A stretch of 37,152 nt of DNA, taken from the IMG/VR virus record IMGVR_UViG_3300042566_000349, positions 1-37,152 of that record. One strand, written 5' to 3'. A model generated the notes under the pieces. It made no database searches. It was given only the letters and a program-made list of their open reading frames with translations, and was not told the origin of the DNA. Shown here in pieces: positions 14,831 through 23,562 of the stretch. Position numbers and translations under genes: made by a program. The DNA is from a virus. Every line of letters begins with the position of its first letter. Position 1 is the first letter of the stretch.

Positions 14831-16970
14831 CGGTGAAATGGCGACAGTCGGCAAGGTAGCCGACGGTAATCAGCCCAAAGAGGAAATGCTGGCAACAATG
14901 CGCCAGCGATTAAACGTCGCCATTTCCGCGTTGTCGGATTCCCGTGAAGATGAGCTGGACGATCTGCGTTTCTACGCAGGTTCGCCGGACAATCAGTGGC
15001 AGTGGCCGTCAGATGTGCTGGCGACCCGTGGCGCTGTTCAGGGTCAGACGATCAATGCACGTCCTACGCTGACGATCAACAAGCTCCCGCAACACGTCCA
15101 CCAAGTTACCAACGATCAGCGTCAGAATCGTCCAAGTGGCAAGGTTATTCCTGCTGATGACAAGGCTGACGTAGAAGTTGCTGAGATTTTCAACGGCGTT
15201 GTGCGCCACATCCAGTACATCTCAGACGCTGACGTAGCCTACGACACGGCTTGCGAGAATCAGGTGGCCTACGGTGAGGGTTACATCCGTATCTTGACCG
15301 AATACTGCGACGAAAAGACCTTCGAGCAGGACATCAAAATTGCGCGTATCCGCAATAGCTTCAGCGTATACATGGACCCGCTGATTCAAGACCCGACAGG
15401 TGCTGATGCCAAATGGTGTTTCATCACTGAGGATGTCACCCGCGAAGAATATGAGTATATGTACCCCGATGCAGCGCCGATCTCGACGCTACAGACGCTG
15501 GGTGTAGGCGATCAAGAGATTAGTCAGTGGATCGGTGAGTACACGGTCAAGATCGCCGAGTATTTCTACATCGACTGTAAGAAAAAGAAGCTGAACCTGT
15601 ATCCGAATGGTGAATCTGTCTTTGAAGGCACGCCTGAAGATAAAGAATTGAAGGTCATTTATGGCCGTCCGATCCGCTCACGCGACTCGGAAATGAAGAA
15701 AATCATGTGGCTCAAGACCAACGGTTACGAAGTGCTCGAAGAGCGCGAGTGGGCCGGTAACTGGATTCCTGTAGTCCGTGTGGTTGGTAACGAATTTGAA
15801 GTGGAAGGCCGACTCTATGTGTCCGGTCTGGTCCGCAACGCCAAAGATGCCCAGCGTATGTACAACTACTGGGTATCGCAGGAAGCCGAGATGCTGGCTC
15901 TGGCACCGAAAGCACCGTTTATCGGCTACGGTGGTCAGTTTGAAGGCTACGAAATGCAGTGGAAAACGGCCAATACGAACAACTGGCCGTATTTGGAGGT
16001 AAATCCCGATGTTACAGACGGTAATGGAGCAGTTCTCCCGCTTCCGCAACGCGCTGCACCTCCTCTGGCTCAAACTGGCCTCATTCAAGCCAAAATGGGC
16101 GCTGCTGACGACATTAAATCGTCAACTGGTCAGTACAATGCTTCTCTTGGACAACAATCTAATGAGCGCAGCGGAAAAGCTATCCTCGCCCGTCAGCGTG
16201 AAGCGGATGTTGGTACTTATCATTACGTTGACAATCTGGCTCGTGCTGTCCGTCACGTTACTCGTCAGCTAGTTGATCTGATTCCAAAGATTTACGATAC
16301 CCAGCGTATCGCCCGGATCATTGGTGAAGATGGCGAAACCAGCATGGTCAAGATGGACCCGATGCAGCCAGAACCGGTTCGCAAGATCATGGACCAGAAC
16401 GGGATTGTAATTGACAAAATCTACAATCCTAGCGTTGGTAAGTATGATGTGGTCGTTACCACTGGTCCTGGTTATGCTACCAAGCGGCAGGAAGCTCTGG
16501 AAGCAATGGCGCAACTGCTGCAAGGCAACCCACAACTGTGGCAAGTGGCTGGCGACCTGTTTGTTAAGAACATGGATTGGCCTGGTGCTCAGGAAATGGC
16601 GAAGCGTTTTGCCAAGACCATCGATCCTAAGATTACGTCTGAAGCTGATGAATCGCCTGCACTGCAAGCTGCTCAGCAGCAGATTCAGGCAATGGGTCAG
16701 GAAATGGAGCAAATGCACCAGATGATCCAAAATGCTGCCAAATCCATTGAGGTTCAGGATCTGCGCCGTAAGGACTATGAAGCTGAGATCAAGGCTTATC
16801 AGGCTGAAACGCAGCGTATTGCTGCTGTTCAAGCCGGTATGTCGCCCGAACAGATCCAAGACATTGTTATGGGCACTATCGCAGCAGCTTTGGACACTGG
16901 CGATCTAGTCGGTGCTGAATTGGAACCGCGTGAAGCACCGGAAATGGGAGAACCAAATGAAATGCAATGA
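14820..16970 (+). CDS. Portal protein, P22 gp1-like
   Basis: 716 residues, the size of P22-type portals (about 725). Forms the dodecameric ring through which DNA enters and leaves the head. N-terminal helical part with DDLRFYAGSPDNQWQWPSDV (about 44-63), RPTLTINKLPQHVHQVTNDQ (80-99) and NRPSGKVIPADD, all typical of this family. The C-terminal part is long, Gln-rich and helical (residues 600-690), corresponding to the P22 barrel. The last nine codons overlap the next gene's start. The fold assignment is strong from sequence pattern. Confidence 0.92.
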   Translation: MAYNGEMATVGKVADGNQPKEEMLATMRQRLNVAISALSDSREDELDDLRFYAGSPDNQWQWPSDVLATRGAVQGQTINARPTLTINKLPQHVHQVTNDQRQNRPSGKVIPADDKADVEVAEIFNGVVRHIQYISDADVAYDTACENQVAYGEGYIRILTEYCDEKTFEQDIKIARIRNSFSVYMDPLIQDPTGADAKWCFITEDVTREEYEYMYPDAAPISTLQTLGVGDQEISQWIGEYTVKIAEYFYIDCKKKKLNLYPNGESVFEGTPEDKELKVIYGRPIRSRDSEMKKIMWLKTNGYEVLEEREWAGNWIPVVRVVGNEFEVEGRLYVSGLVRNAKDAQRMYNYWVSQEAEMLALAPKAPFIGYGGQFEGYEMQWKTANTNNWPYLEVNPDVTDGNGAVLPLPQRAAPPLAQTGLIQAKMGAADDIKSSTGQYNASLGQQSNERSGKAILARQREADVGTYHYVDNLARAVRHVTRQLVDLIPKIYDTQRIARIIGEDGETSMVKMDPMQPEPVRKIMDQNGIVIDKIYNPSVGKYDVVVTTGPGYATKRQEALEAMAQLLQGNPQLWQVAGDLFVKNMDWPGAQEMAKRFAKTIDPKITSEADESPALQAAQQQIQAMGQEMEQMHQMIQNAAKSIEVQDLRRKDYEAEIKAYQAETQRIAAVQAGMSPEQIQDIVMGTIAAALDTGDLVGAELEPREAPEMGEPNEMQ

Positions 16971-17319
16971 TTTTATCGGGACATTGTTTTTGGCACGGGA
17001 TGTCACCCATTCTGTGCATCTGAACACCCGTAGCTACGCAAAACATAAGGCTTTGCAGAAGTTTTACGAAAACATTATTGATCTGGCAGACGGTTTTGCC
17101 GAAGCATATCAAGGCCGTCATGGTCTGATTGGCCCGATTTCACTGATGTCTGCCAAGAAAACGACAAATGTTGTTGAATTTCTTGAAGATCAGCTTGCTG
17201 AAATTGAAAAAGGTCGATACGATGTCTGTGAAAAGGACGATACTCCCCTTCAGAATCTGATTGATGGTATTATCGAGTTGTACCTGAGCACTCTCTACAA
17301 GCTCCGCTTCTTAGCGTAA
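16957..17319 (+). CDS. Hypothetical phage protein, DUF5856-like (120 aa)
   Basis: Starts MKCNDFIGTLFLARDVTHSV and continues HLNTRSYAKHKALQKFYENI, a helical ferritin-like pattern with spaced acidic and His residues seen in uncharacterised phage proteins (DUF5856-like). The ATG at 16957 overlaps the portal end; a longer upstream start is less likely. No catalytic motif is certain. Location between portal and virion genes suggests a late function, but T4-like relatives are not known to be structural. Confidence 0.65.
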   Translation: MKCNDFIGTLFLARDVTHSVHLNTRSYAKHKALQKFYENIIDLADGFAEAYQGRHGLIGPISLMSAKKTTNVVEFLEDQLAEIEKGRYDVCEKDDTPLQNLIDGIIELYLSTLYKLRFLA

Positions 17320-17328
17320 GGAACAAAT

Positions 17329-17634
17329 ATGGAACTACTTCACCCTTTAGCCGATGCTAATTACCCAGCAGATTCTGATACAACCAGCGGCACTGCTGTT
17401 GCTCTGGGTCCGTGGCCTCCTGGTCCTCAAGGCGTTTTGGTCTGGTGTACGCAAGATGCGTATATTGCTGTTGGTGAAGGCGTTACAGCGACTTCTGCCA
17501 GCACACCGATCCCAGCCTACACACCGATTCCGTTCTACGCTCCACAGACAGGTTCTGGTGCCCCGTGGCAAGTCAGCGCATTGCAAGTATCAACCGCTGG
17601 CACTGTTTACGCTAAGCCGATCAATATCCGATGA
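17329..17634 (+). CDS. Hypothetical virion-associated protein (101 aa)
   Basis: Pro/Thr/Ser/Ala-rich beta-type sequence (TSGTAVALGPWPPGPQGVLV, then VWCTQDAYIAVGEGVTA and VSTAGTVYAKPINIR). The pattern of short strands ending in VYAKPI fits a small beta-barrel or virion surface protein. No named family recognised. AAGGAACAAAT precedes the ATG. Overlaps the next gene by 4 bp. Confidence 0.6.
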   Translation: MELLHPLADANYPADSDTTSGTAVALGPWPPGPQGVLVWCTQDAYIAVGEGVTATSASTPIPAYTPIPFYAPQTGSGAPWQVSALQVSTAGTVYAKPINIR

Positions 17635-17789
17635 GCTGGGGGATCGGCCTACGCACCGCTGTCGCCGTAGGTATTGGTGGCATCGCCAGTTTTTTCTCTG
17701 GTTACGGGCGTGACCAAGAGTTTGGCAACCTAATCACTGAATCTGGCGCTAATCTTGTACAAGAAGATGGCGGCTTCATCATCGTTTAA
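17631..17789 (+). CDS. Small protein with N-terminal hydrophobic helix (52 aa)
   Basis: Residues 4-24 (GIGLRTAVAVGIGGIASFFS) form a Gly-rich membrane-type helix; the C-terminal half is NLITESGANLVQEDGGFIIV, a beta-repeat pattern frequent at the ends of small phage structural proteins. Starts in an ATGA overlap with the upstream gene. Function unknown; could be virion-associated. Confidence 0.6.
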   Translation: MSWGIGLRTAVAVGIGGIASFFSGYGRDQEFGNLITESGANLVQEDGGFIIV

Positions 17790-17798
17790 GGATGAATC

Positions 17799-20108
17799 AT
17801 GGCTTCTTATACTATTTCTCCGATTTGGGGCGCAGGCGCTCAATTATTTGATAACAACGGAATCCCTTTAGTTGGCGGTAAAATTTATACATACTACGCG
17901 GGATCAACAACCCCGCTTACAACGTATACCAATCCAATCGGCACTGTTGCTAATTCAAATCCAATTATTACAAATTCAGCAGGGCGTTTAACTAATGAAA
18001 TTTGGTTTCCTGTAAGTGGATCTTATAAATTTGTTCTCAAAGACGCAAATGATGTATTAATTGCGACTTATGATAATATTCCAACTACACCGCAACCACC
18101 TATAGTAAACGACTCATCCAGTATTTCTTATCAGCCGGGATATGAGGTAACGGCTGGTAATTTTACTATCGGTGCAACATATTTAATTACATCTGTCGGC
18201 ACTACTGATTTTGTTGCGATTGGTGCAGGTGCAAATGTCACAGGAATTTTATTTACAGCTACTGGTGTAGGTTCTGGTACAGGAACAGCAGAATACTCAA
18301 GAACTGTTCAAAATAAACTTCGAGAAATTGTAAGTATTACTGATTTTGAAGCAATTGGCGACGGTGTTACTGACAACACACCAATGATTCAAGCGGCTTT
18401 AGATACTGGTAAATCTGTTTTAATTCCAGACGGTGTGTTTTTCTTTGCATCGCCTATTTTATTTACAGCGGATGATCAGTGTATCTTTGGTAACGGTAAT
18501 ACATCTGTACTTAAGCATAGAGGTACAGGAACCGCAGGACCATCGTGGATTTCAACAGAAGGATTCAGTAATATATCAATTGTTAATTTGCAAATTGATG
18601 CAGGAACTGGAGCAACAGCGGCTAATCCTGGATTTTATATCAATAGTGGATCAGACAATGTATCGGTAAATTCTGTATTTTTTAACGGTGGTAATCAAGT
18701 TGTATGGTTAGGTGCTTGTACGAATATCAAGGTTGTAAATAACACATTCAAAATGAATGGTTATGGTGTAGTTCAAAGAGTGGGACAAATTGCAAATAAC
18801 ATCCTCGTTGATGGAAATACTTGCATTGACATGGTTAATGATTTTGTAAACGCAAATGGAGAAAGCACCGGAGAATCTGAAAACTGGATTGTTTCTAATA
18901 ACACATACAACGGAAATGCAAACTATCCAACATTAGAAACAGAAGGCCGATTTGTTACAATTACTTCAACCAAGGGTGTTTCTATTACTGGCAACACTGT
19001 TGTAAAAGTTGCTGGCGATGCTGCAATTCATTTTGAAAACACACTCGGTGACACAGTAATCTCCGGAAATGTTTTTGATAATTGCGCTGTGGCTGGTGGC
19101 AATGATGGCATCATTTGGCCTGGTAATAATCCAGAAAATACTATCATTAGTAACAATGTGTTTTTGAAAACAGATCCTGCACTTGGACCAATGTTTGCGG
19201 TTTCGGTCGCAAACGATGTTTTAATTAATAGTCTTACATTGACGGGTAATTTAATTCGTGGACCAGTAACCGGAAGCGGATTAAATGGATTTAATCTGGG
19301 TTTTCAGCAAAATACGTCATCTATTACTTGTACGGGAAACACATTTCAAAAAATAAATGTTGGTATCTCTATACCCAATACATTTAACGCTGTAATTTCG
19401 TCTAATTCGTTCAATGAATGTTATTTTCCAATTGAATGTGCTTCATTATATGGATTATATGATTTTGTTATTGCCAATAATGTATTCAATGATACAAGTG
19501 GACCAGATGATCTTTACATTTACAAAACAACTAGAGGCATAGTTCAAGGAAATAAATTTACAAAAAATGTAACTCTTGATTTACCCACGGATGTATTAGT
19601 ATCCAATAATTTGTTTGATGCAACGGCATCTTTGGTAAAAACTTATGGAACCAATCAGCGAATAATTAATAATTTATTTGAATCATCTACTGATTTTGTT
19701 GGACAGTATAGTTTACTTGGTACGAATTATACTTACGAAATGTCAAAAACCGCCGGTAATTCTGGAGGTAGCGCCAGTGTTACATTTACTGTGACTTGTA
19801 ACGCAGCGGCATCAGCTTGGAGTCCTGGTAATATCATTATCAATGTTGCTGCTTGCGATGGTATTGGCACAACATATACAACCGCTTGGTGGAATTATAA
19901 ATTTCAATTACTAGGTGGTAATACAAATACTAACGAGGGTATTGAAGATAGTGGAGGTACAACGGCTAGTTATGCTATATCCTTTGTTAATGTTTCAACA
20001 AGTTCAACATCTGTTGTATTTTCCGTAGTGATAACCGCAACAGGAGCTGATGAACTTGCGGCAAATATAAAAGTATTATCTTACAAAGGTGTTCAATCGA
20101 TACAATGA
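17799..20108 (+). CDS. Tailspike: head-binding-like N-terminus and pectate-lyase beta-helix
   Basis: 769 residues; likely the receptor-binding, possibly polysaccharide-degrading protein. Residues 1-100 (LFDNNGIPLVGGKIYTYYAG, SAGRLTNEIWFPVSGSYKF) resemble the N-terminal domain of P22-like spikes that docks to the virion. Residues 105-165 hold a Gly/Thr-rich segment (ITSVGTTDFVAIGAGANVTG) found in many environmental phage tail proteins. From about 170, REIVSITDFEAIGDGVTDNT opens a pectate-lyase-type right-handed beta-helix with many N-N-x-F turns to about 620. The C-terminal 130 residues look like a beta-sandwich. Base composition is clearly AT-rich compared with portal and coat genes, with frequent ACA and AAT codons, a sign of exchange. 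Confidence 0.85.
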   Translation: MASYTISPIWGAGAQLFDNNGIPLVGGKIYTYYAGSTTPLTTYTNPIGTVANSNPIITNSAGRLTNEIWFPVSGSYKFVLKDANDVLIATYDNIPTTPQPPIVNDSSSISYQPGYEVTAGNFTIGATYLITSVGTTDFVAIGAGANVTGILFTATGVGSGTGTAEYSRTVQNKLREIVSITDFEAIGDGVTDNTPMIQAALDTGKSVLIPDGVFFFASPILFTADDQCIFGNGNTSVLKHRGTGTAGPSWISTEGFSNISIVNLQIDAGTGATAANPGFYINSGSDNVSVNSVFFNGGNQVVWLGACTNIKVVNNTFKMNGYGVVQRVGQIANNILVDGNTCIDMVNDFVNANGESTGESENWIVSNNTYNGNANYPTLETEGRFVTITSTKGVSITGNTVVKVAGDAAIHFENTLGDTVISGNVFDNCAVAGGNDGIIWPGNNPENTIISNNVFLKTDPALGPMFAVSVANDVLINSLTLTGNLIRGPVTGSGLNGFNLGFQQNTSSITCTGNTFQKINVGISIPNTFNAVISSNSFNECYFPIECASLYGLYDFVIANNVFNDTSGPDDLYIYKTTRGIVQGNKFTKNVTLDLPTDVLVSNNLFDATASLVKTYGTNQRIINNLFESSTDFVGQYSLLGTNYTYEMSKTAGNSGGSASVTFTVTCNAAASAWSPGNIIINVAACDGIGTTYTTAWWNYKFQLLGGNTNTNEGIEDSGGTTASYAISFVNVSTSSTSVVFSVVITATGADELAANIKVLSYKGVQSIQ

Positions 20109-20130
20109 TGAATATTGAAAGGATTAAATC

Positions 20131-20904
20131 ATGGCCGATGTAAAAATTTCCGCATTACCTGCATCTACAACCCCTTTAACGGGTACTGAAGTATTACCAA
20201 TTGTTCAAGGAACTACGACTAAAAAAGTTGCAGTGAGTGATCTTACTGCTGGACGTAATACAAGTGCTACCCAATTCACATCGACTGTTGCTACAGGCAC
20301 ACCACCTTTGGTTGTCTCATCGACAACAGAAGTTGCTAATTTAAGAGCAGCTACATCGACTGCGGCTGATTTATCCAATGCAATTAAATCAAATTCGACT
20401 ACCGGACTACTTCAAGTAACTGGTCCAGCTGCTGCATCTACCCGTGTAATGACTACACCGGATGCAAATTTTACAGCAGCCCGTACTGATGCGGCTCAAA
20501 CATTCACCGGCGCTCAAAGATTTTTGTCTTTAATTGGATTAAATAATTCCGCAATGCTTTCCAGCAATACATCTGGAGCATTTGACATCACATTGAGCAA
20601 TTTAACATTAGTCAATGGTAGTGCTTGGCGCAGAGCATCGTTGTTGATTTTTTATTCCGGTGAAGATGGAAATAGCGGAAATTCTACGACTTGGTTATCA
20701 ATCGTGAATTTGGACGGTCTTACTGATTATTCAACAATCGCTACAGTTAATATTTCTGGAACAGCGTCTGTTGCTGCATCTGCTGCCACAAGCACAGGTG
20801 TTACTTTAACATTTAGCCCACCTTCTACTAATGCTGGTACTGTGTTTGCAATAGTTCTTGGTGGACCTAATGGTGCAACACCTACACTGACTATTACACC
20901 TTAA
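20131..20904 (+). CDS. Tail fibre/virion protein with ISALP-type N-terminus (257 aa)
   Basis: The start ADVKISALPASTTPLTGTEV then LPIVQGTTTKKVAVSDLTAG is a common N-terminal module of phage tail fibre and virion adhesin proteins. Residues 85-125 include VMTTPDANFTAARTDAAQTF, another fibre-like turn. The C-terminal part is beta-rich and Ser/Thr-rich. It shares the AT-rich composition of the upstream tailspike, so the two likely moved as a cassette. An AAAGGATTAAATC site precedes the ATG. Confidence 0.7.
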   Translation: MADVKISALPASTTPLTGTEVLPIVQGTTTKKVAVSDLTAGRNTSATQFTSTVATGTPPLVVSSTTEVANLRAATSTAADLSNAIKSNSTTGLLQVTGPAAASTRVMTTPDANFTAARTDAAQTFTGAQRFLSLIGLNNSAMLSSNTSGAFDITLSNLTLVNGSAWRRASLLIFYSGEDGNSGNSTTWLSIVNLDGLTDYSTIATVNISGTASVAASAATSTGVTLTFSPPSTNAGTVFAIVLGGPNGATPTLTITP

Positions 20905-20915
20905 ATTTATAAATC

Positions 20916-20943
20916 TTGACATGCACTTTGTAATATGTAACAT
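20916..20943 (+). promoter_or_regulatory. Promoter for the scaffold-coat genes
   Basis: -35 TTGACA (20916-20921), 16-bp spacer, -10 TAACAT (20938-20943). It lies right after the tailspike cassette and would give coat genes transcription independent of the upstream AT-rich insert. Confidence 0.6.
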
Positions 20944-20957
20944 TTGTATTAACTGTA

Positions 20958-20989
20958 CTGGTGCAGCACACCAGGGATTCTTAGGAATC
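20958..20989 (+). promoter_or_regulatory. Paired hairpins in the scaffold/coat mRNA leader
   Basis: Hairpin CTGGTG/CACCAG (20958-20974, 5-nt loop) is followed by GATTC/GAATC with loop TTAG (20976-20989). The second stem-loop contains the AGGA ribosome binding site of the scaffold gene, so it may tune translation or protect the 5' end of this abundant mRNA. Confidence 0.5.
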
Positions 20990-20993
20990 AAAA

Positions 20994-21791
20994 ATGAGTG
21001 AAAATGAACTAGCGGGTGAAATCCCCGTGCCGGAACAGGCTGTAACGGCTGCACCTGAACCCGAAGTTTCTTCGCCGGAAGTAACTGCTGAAACACAGCA
21101 ACCAGAAGAACAACCTGCTGCGAAAACATTCACACAGGAAGAACTGGACGCTGCAATCGGTAAGCGACTTGCTCGAGAGCAACGCAAATGGGAACGTGAG
21201 CAAGCTCAGCGTGCGGCAGAAGCCCAAGCTAAGCAAGCTCCCGCAGATTTGCCGCCTGTAGATCAGTTTGAGTCCCCGGAAGCCTATGCGGAAGCACTGG
21301 CTGAACGTAAGGCCGAAGAACTGCTTGCCAGACGGGAAGCTGAACGTCAACAATCGGAAACGATTGAGGCGTATCACGAGCGTGAGGAAGAAGCCCGGAA
21401 TAAGTATGATGACTTTGAACAAGTCGCATATAACCCGCAGCTGCGAATCACCAATGTGATGGCCGAGACGATTCAGTCGTCGGATATTGGTCCTGATGTA
21501 GTTTATTACCTCGGATCTAATCCCAAGGAAGCAGAACGTATTTCCAAATTGCAACCTTTCCTGCAAGCCAAAGAAATCGGTCGGATCGAAGCCAAATTGG
21601 TAGCTGAACCGGTCACAAAGAAAACCTCTAGTGCTCCCGCGCCTATTGCACCTGTAACTGCCCGTACCTCTGGTACACCGTCTTATGACACGACTGACCC
21701 ACGCTCAACTAAAACCCTGAGCACGTCTGAGTGGATTGAGCAGGAACGGCAGCGTCAGATCAAGAAGCTGGAAGCACAAAGAAACCGCTAA
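20994..21791 (+). CDS. Scaffolding protein
   Basis: 265 residues, directly before the coat gene as in P22-like phages. It directs procapsid assembly and then leaves. The N-terminus is acidic and Glu/Pro/Ala-rich, the middle is a long charged helix (RLAREQRKWEREQAQRAAEA, continuing to about residue 145) and the C-terminus is basic with EWIEQERQRQIKKLEAQRNR, matching the coat-binding basic helix of scaffolds. Assignment rests on composition and position rather than a sequence motif. Confidence 0.8.
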   Translation: MSENELAGEIPVPEQAVTAAPEPEVSSPEVTAETQQPEEQPAAKTFTQEELDAAIGKRLAREQRKWEREQAQRAAEAQAKQAPADLPPVDQFESPEAYAEALAERKAEELLARREAERQQSETIEAYHEREEEARNKYDDFEQVAYNPQLRITNVMAETIQSSDIGPDVVYYLGSNPKEAERISKLQPFLQAKEIGRIEAKLVAEPVTKKTSSAPAPIAPVTARTSGTPSYDTTDPRSTKTLSTSEWIEQERQRQIKKLEAQRNR

Positions 21792-21814
21792 TTTCATTTT
21801 GAAAGGAAGTTATT

Positions 21815-23017
21815 ATGTCAAATAGCATTTTGACCATTGACATGATCACCCGTAAGTCACTCGAAATTCTCGAGAACAACCTGGTGCTCACCCGCAACGT
21901 AAACCGTCAGTACGACGACAGCTTCGCTGTTGAAGGTGCTAAGATTGGTTCGACTCTGCGTATCCGTCTGCCTGACCGCGCTCTGGTAACTGATGGTGCC
22001 GCTCTGCAAGTTCAAGACGACAACGAACAGTACACAACCCTGACTGTTGCTTCGCAAAAGCACATCGGTGTGAACTTTACGTCTGCCGAACTGACAATGC
22101 AGTTGGACGATTTCGCAGAACGTGTTCTGAAGCCGCGTATCTCCCAGCTGGCTTCGAGTATCGATGCTGACGTTGCTAACGCATACAAGACCATCGGTAA
22201 CTCGGTTGGTACCCCTGGTACTACGCCTGCTACTTCGCTGGTTCTGCTGCAAGCTCAACAAAAGCTGAACGAAAACGCTGCTGTTATGTCGCCACGTTAT
22301 GCCACCGTCAACCCAGCTGCCAACGCAGGTCTGGTTGAAGGCATGAAGGGCCTGTTCAACCCAACTGACACGATCTCGAAGCAATTCAAGAACGGTCTGA
22401 TGGGCACTGGCGTTCTGGGCTTTGAAGAAATCAACATGAGCCAGTCGATCAAACAGTTCACCACCGGCTCGCGTGGCGCTACTGGCAACACGACTTCGGC
22501 TGCTGTGACTTCGGAAGGCGCTACTTCGATCGCTCTGACCGTTGCTTCAAGCGCTACGATCAAGGCTGGTGACGTGTTCACGGTTGCTGACTGCTACGCT
22601 GTCAACCCACAAACCCGTGAATCGACTGGTTCGCTGTTCCAGTTCGTAGCTCTGGCTGATGCAACTGCCAGCGGTACTGCTGTTACGGTTACTGTTGCTC
22701 CAATCTACTCGGCTACTAACGCTCTGGCTACCGTTGATTCGCTGCCTGGCAATGGTAAAGCTGTTGTATTCGTCGGTGCTGCATCGACTCAGTACGCACA
22801 GAACCTCGTGTACCACAAAGACGCAATAACATTTGCTACGGCCGATTTGTTGCTGCCACAGGGGGTCGATATGGCCTCGCGTGCTGTTCACAACGGCATT
22901 TCGCTGCGTGTTGTACGTCAGTACGACATCAACAATGACCGTATGCCTTGCCGTATCGACGTTCTGTACGGCTACAGCACGATCCGTCCGCAAATGGCAG
23001 TCCGCATGTGGGGCTAA
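21815..23017 (+). CDS. Major capsid (coat) protein, P22 gp5-like
   Basis: 400 residues, close to the P22 coat length (430). ITRKSLEILENNLVLTRNVN and KIGSTLRIRLPDRALVTDGA are typical of this HK97-fold subfamily, as is the end VLYGYSTIRPQMAVRMW. Residues about 225-320 (Ser/Thr/Ala/Val-rich beta sequence) sit where P22 has its inserted I-domain. Codon choice is strongly biased (CTG, GCT, TCG), as expected for the most abundant protein, unlike the AT-rich tailspike. AAAGGAAG precedes the ATG and a terminator follows. Confidence 0.93.
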   Translation: MSNSILTIDMITRKSLEILENNLVLTRNVNRQYDDSFAVEGAKIGSTLRIRLPDRALVTDGAALQVQDDNEQYTTLTVASQKHIGVNFTSAELTMQLDDFAERVLKPRISQLASSIDADVANAYKTIGNSVGTPGTTPATSLVLLQAQQKLNENAAVMSPRYATVNPAANAGLVEGMKGLFNPTDTISKQFKNGLMGTGVLGFEEINMSQSIKQFTTGSRGATGNTTSAAVTSEGATSIALTVASSATIKAGDVFTVADCYAVNPQTRESTGSLFQFVALADATASGTAVTVTVAPIYSATNALATVDSLPGNGKAVVFVGAASTQYAQNLVYHKDAITFATADLLLPQGVDMASRAVHNGISLRVVRQYDINNDRMPCRIDVLYGYSTIRPQMAVRMWG

Positions 23018-23025
23018 TCTGAATT

Positions 23026-23044
23026 GGGGGCTTCGGCCCCCTTT
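23026..23044 (+). terminator. Hairpin after the coat gene
   Basis: Six-pair stem GGGGGC/GCCCCC with a TTCG tetraloop and a short T run (TTT). Probably a partial terminator or 3' mRNA stabiliser allowing less expression downstream. Confidence 0.75.
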
Positions 23045-23071
23045 CTGAACTAAATACTGAAAGGAAATATC

Positions 23072-23503
23072 ATGGCTCTCCCTAATGGTGCAGGTGGTTA
23101 TCAACTAGGCGACGGTAATCTGAATGAAACAACACTCGGTTATATGTCGGCTCCTACAACCAACACTGGCGTTACAGCTGTTACGCTGACCGCTGCTGAA
23201 GTTACTGACGACGTTCTGGTTCTAAATCCAGGTACGACTGCTACTGCTTATACACTGCCAATCGTAGTGACAGCAGGCGGCGTTACTGGCGTGAACGACG
23301 TTGTTAGCTCGGCTAAAGTCGGTAGCACGTTCCAACTGACAGTTATCAACATCGGTACTTCTTCGGGTACTGGTACGATGACTGCCGCAGCTGGTTCGGG
23401 CTGGTCAATTGTTGGTTCGGCTACCGTAACTTACGGTACATCGGCTCAGTTCATCGCCCGTAAATCGAGCGATACGACTTGGGTTCTGTACCGCGCTGCT
23501 TAA
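23072..23503 (+). CDS. Putative head decoration or minor virion protein (143 aa)
   Basis: Gly/Thr/Val-rich all-beta protein (GAGGYQLGDGNLNETTLGYM at the start; residues 30-143 alternate short strands such as AYTLPIVVTAGG and FQLTVINIGTSSG). It uses the same biased codons as the coat gene and is bracketed by two TTCG hairpins, implying high expression. Position right after the coat suggests a capsid-binding protein; no named family recognised. Confidence 0.6.
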   Translation: MALPNGAGGYQLGDGNLNETTLGYMSAPTTNTGVTAVTLTAAEVTDDVLVLNPGTTATAYTLPIVVTAGGVTGVNDVVSSAKVGSTFQLTVINIGTSSGTGTMTAAAGSGWSIVGSATVTYGTSAQFIARKSSDTTWVLYRAA

Positions 23504-23510
23504 TGAAGTT

Positions 23511-23539
23511 GCCCCGCTTCGGCGGGGCGCTTTCCTTTT
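23511..23539 (+). terminator. Hairpin terminator-like element
   Basis: Seven-pair stem GCCCCGC/GCGGGGC with TTCG loop, followed by a mixed T/C-rich run (TTTCCTTTT). Same design as the hairpin after the coat gene; probably leaky. Confidence 0.7.
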
Positions 23540-23562
23540 GGAATCGATAAAGGAGTTTCATC

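Noticed and set aside
16269-16859. 196-codon minus-strand frame inside the portal gene
   Set aside because: Antisense shadow of the portal C-terminus; Leu/His-rich mirror of Gln/Lys codons.
21009-21566. 185-codon minus-strand frame opposite scaffold
   Set aside because: Mirror of the charged scaffold helix, no RBS and Phe/Leu/Arg-rich.
22547-23104. 185-codon minus-strand frame opposite the coat gene
   Set aside because: Created by the strong codon bias of the coat gene; crosses the coat terminator.
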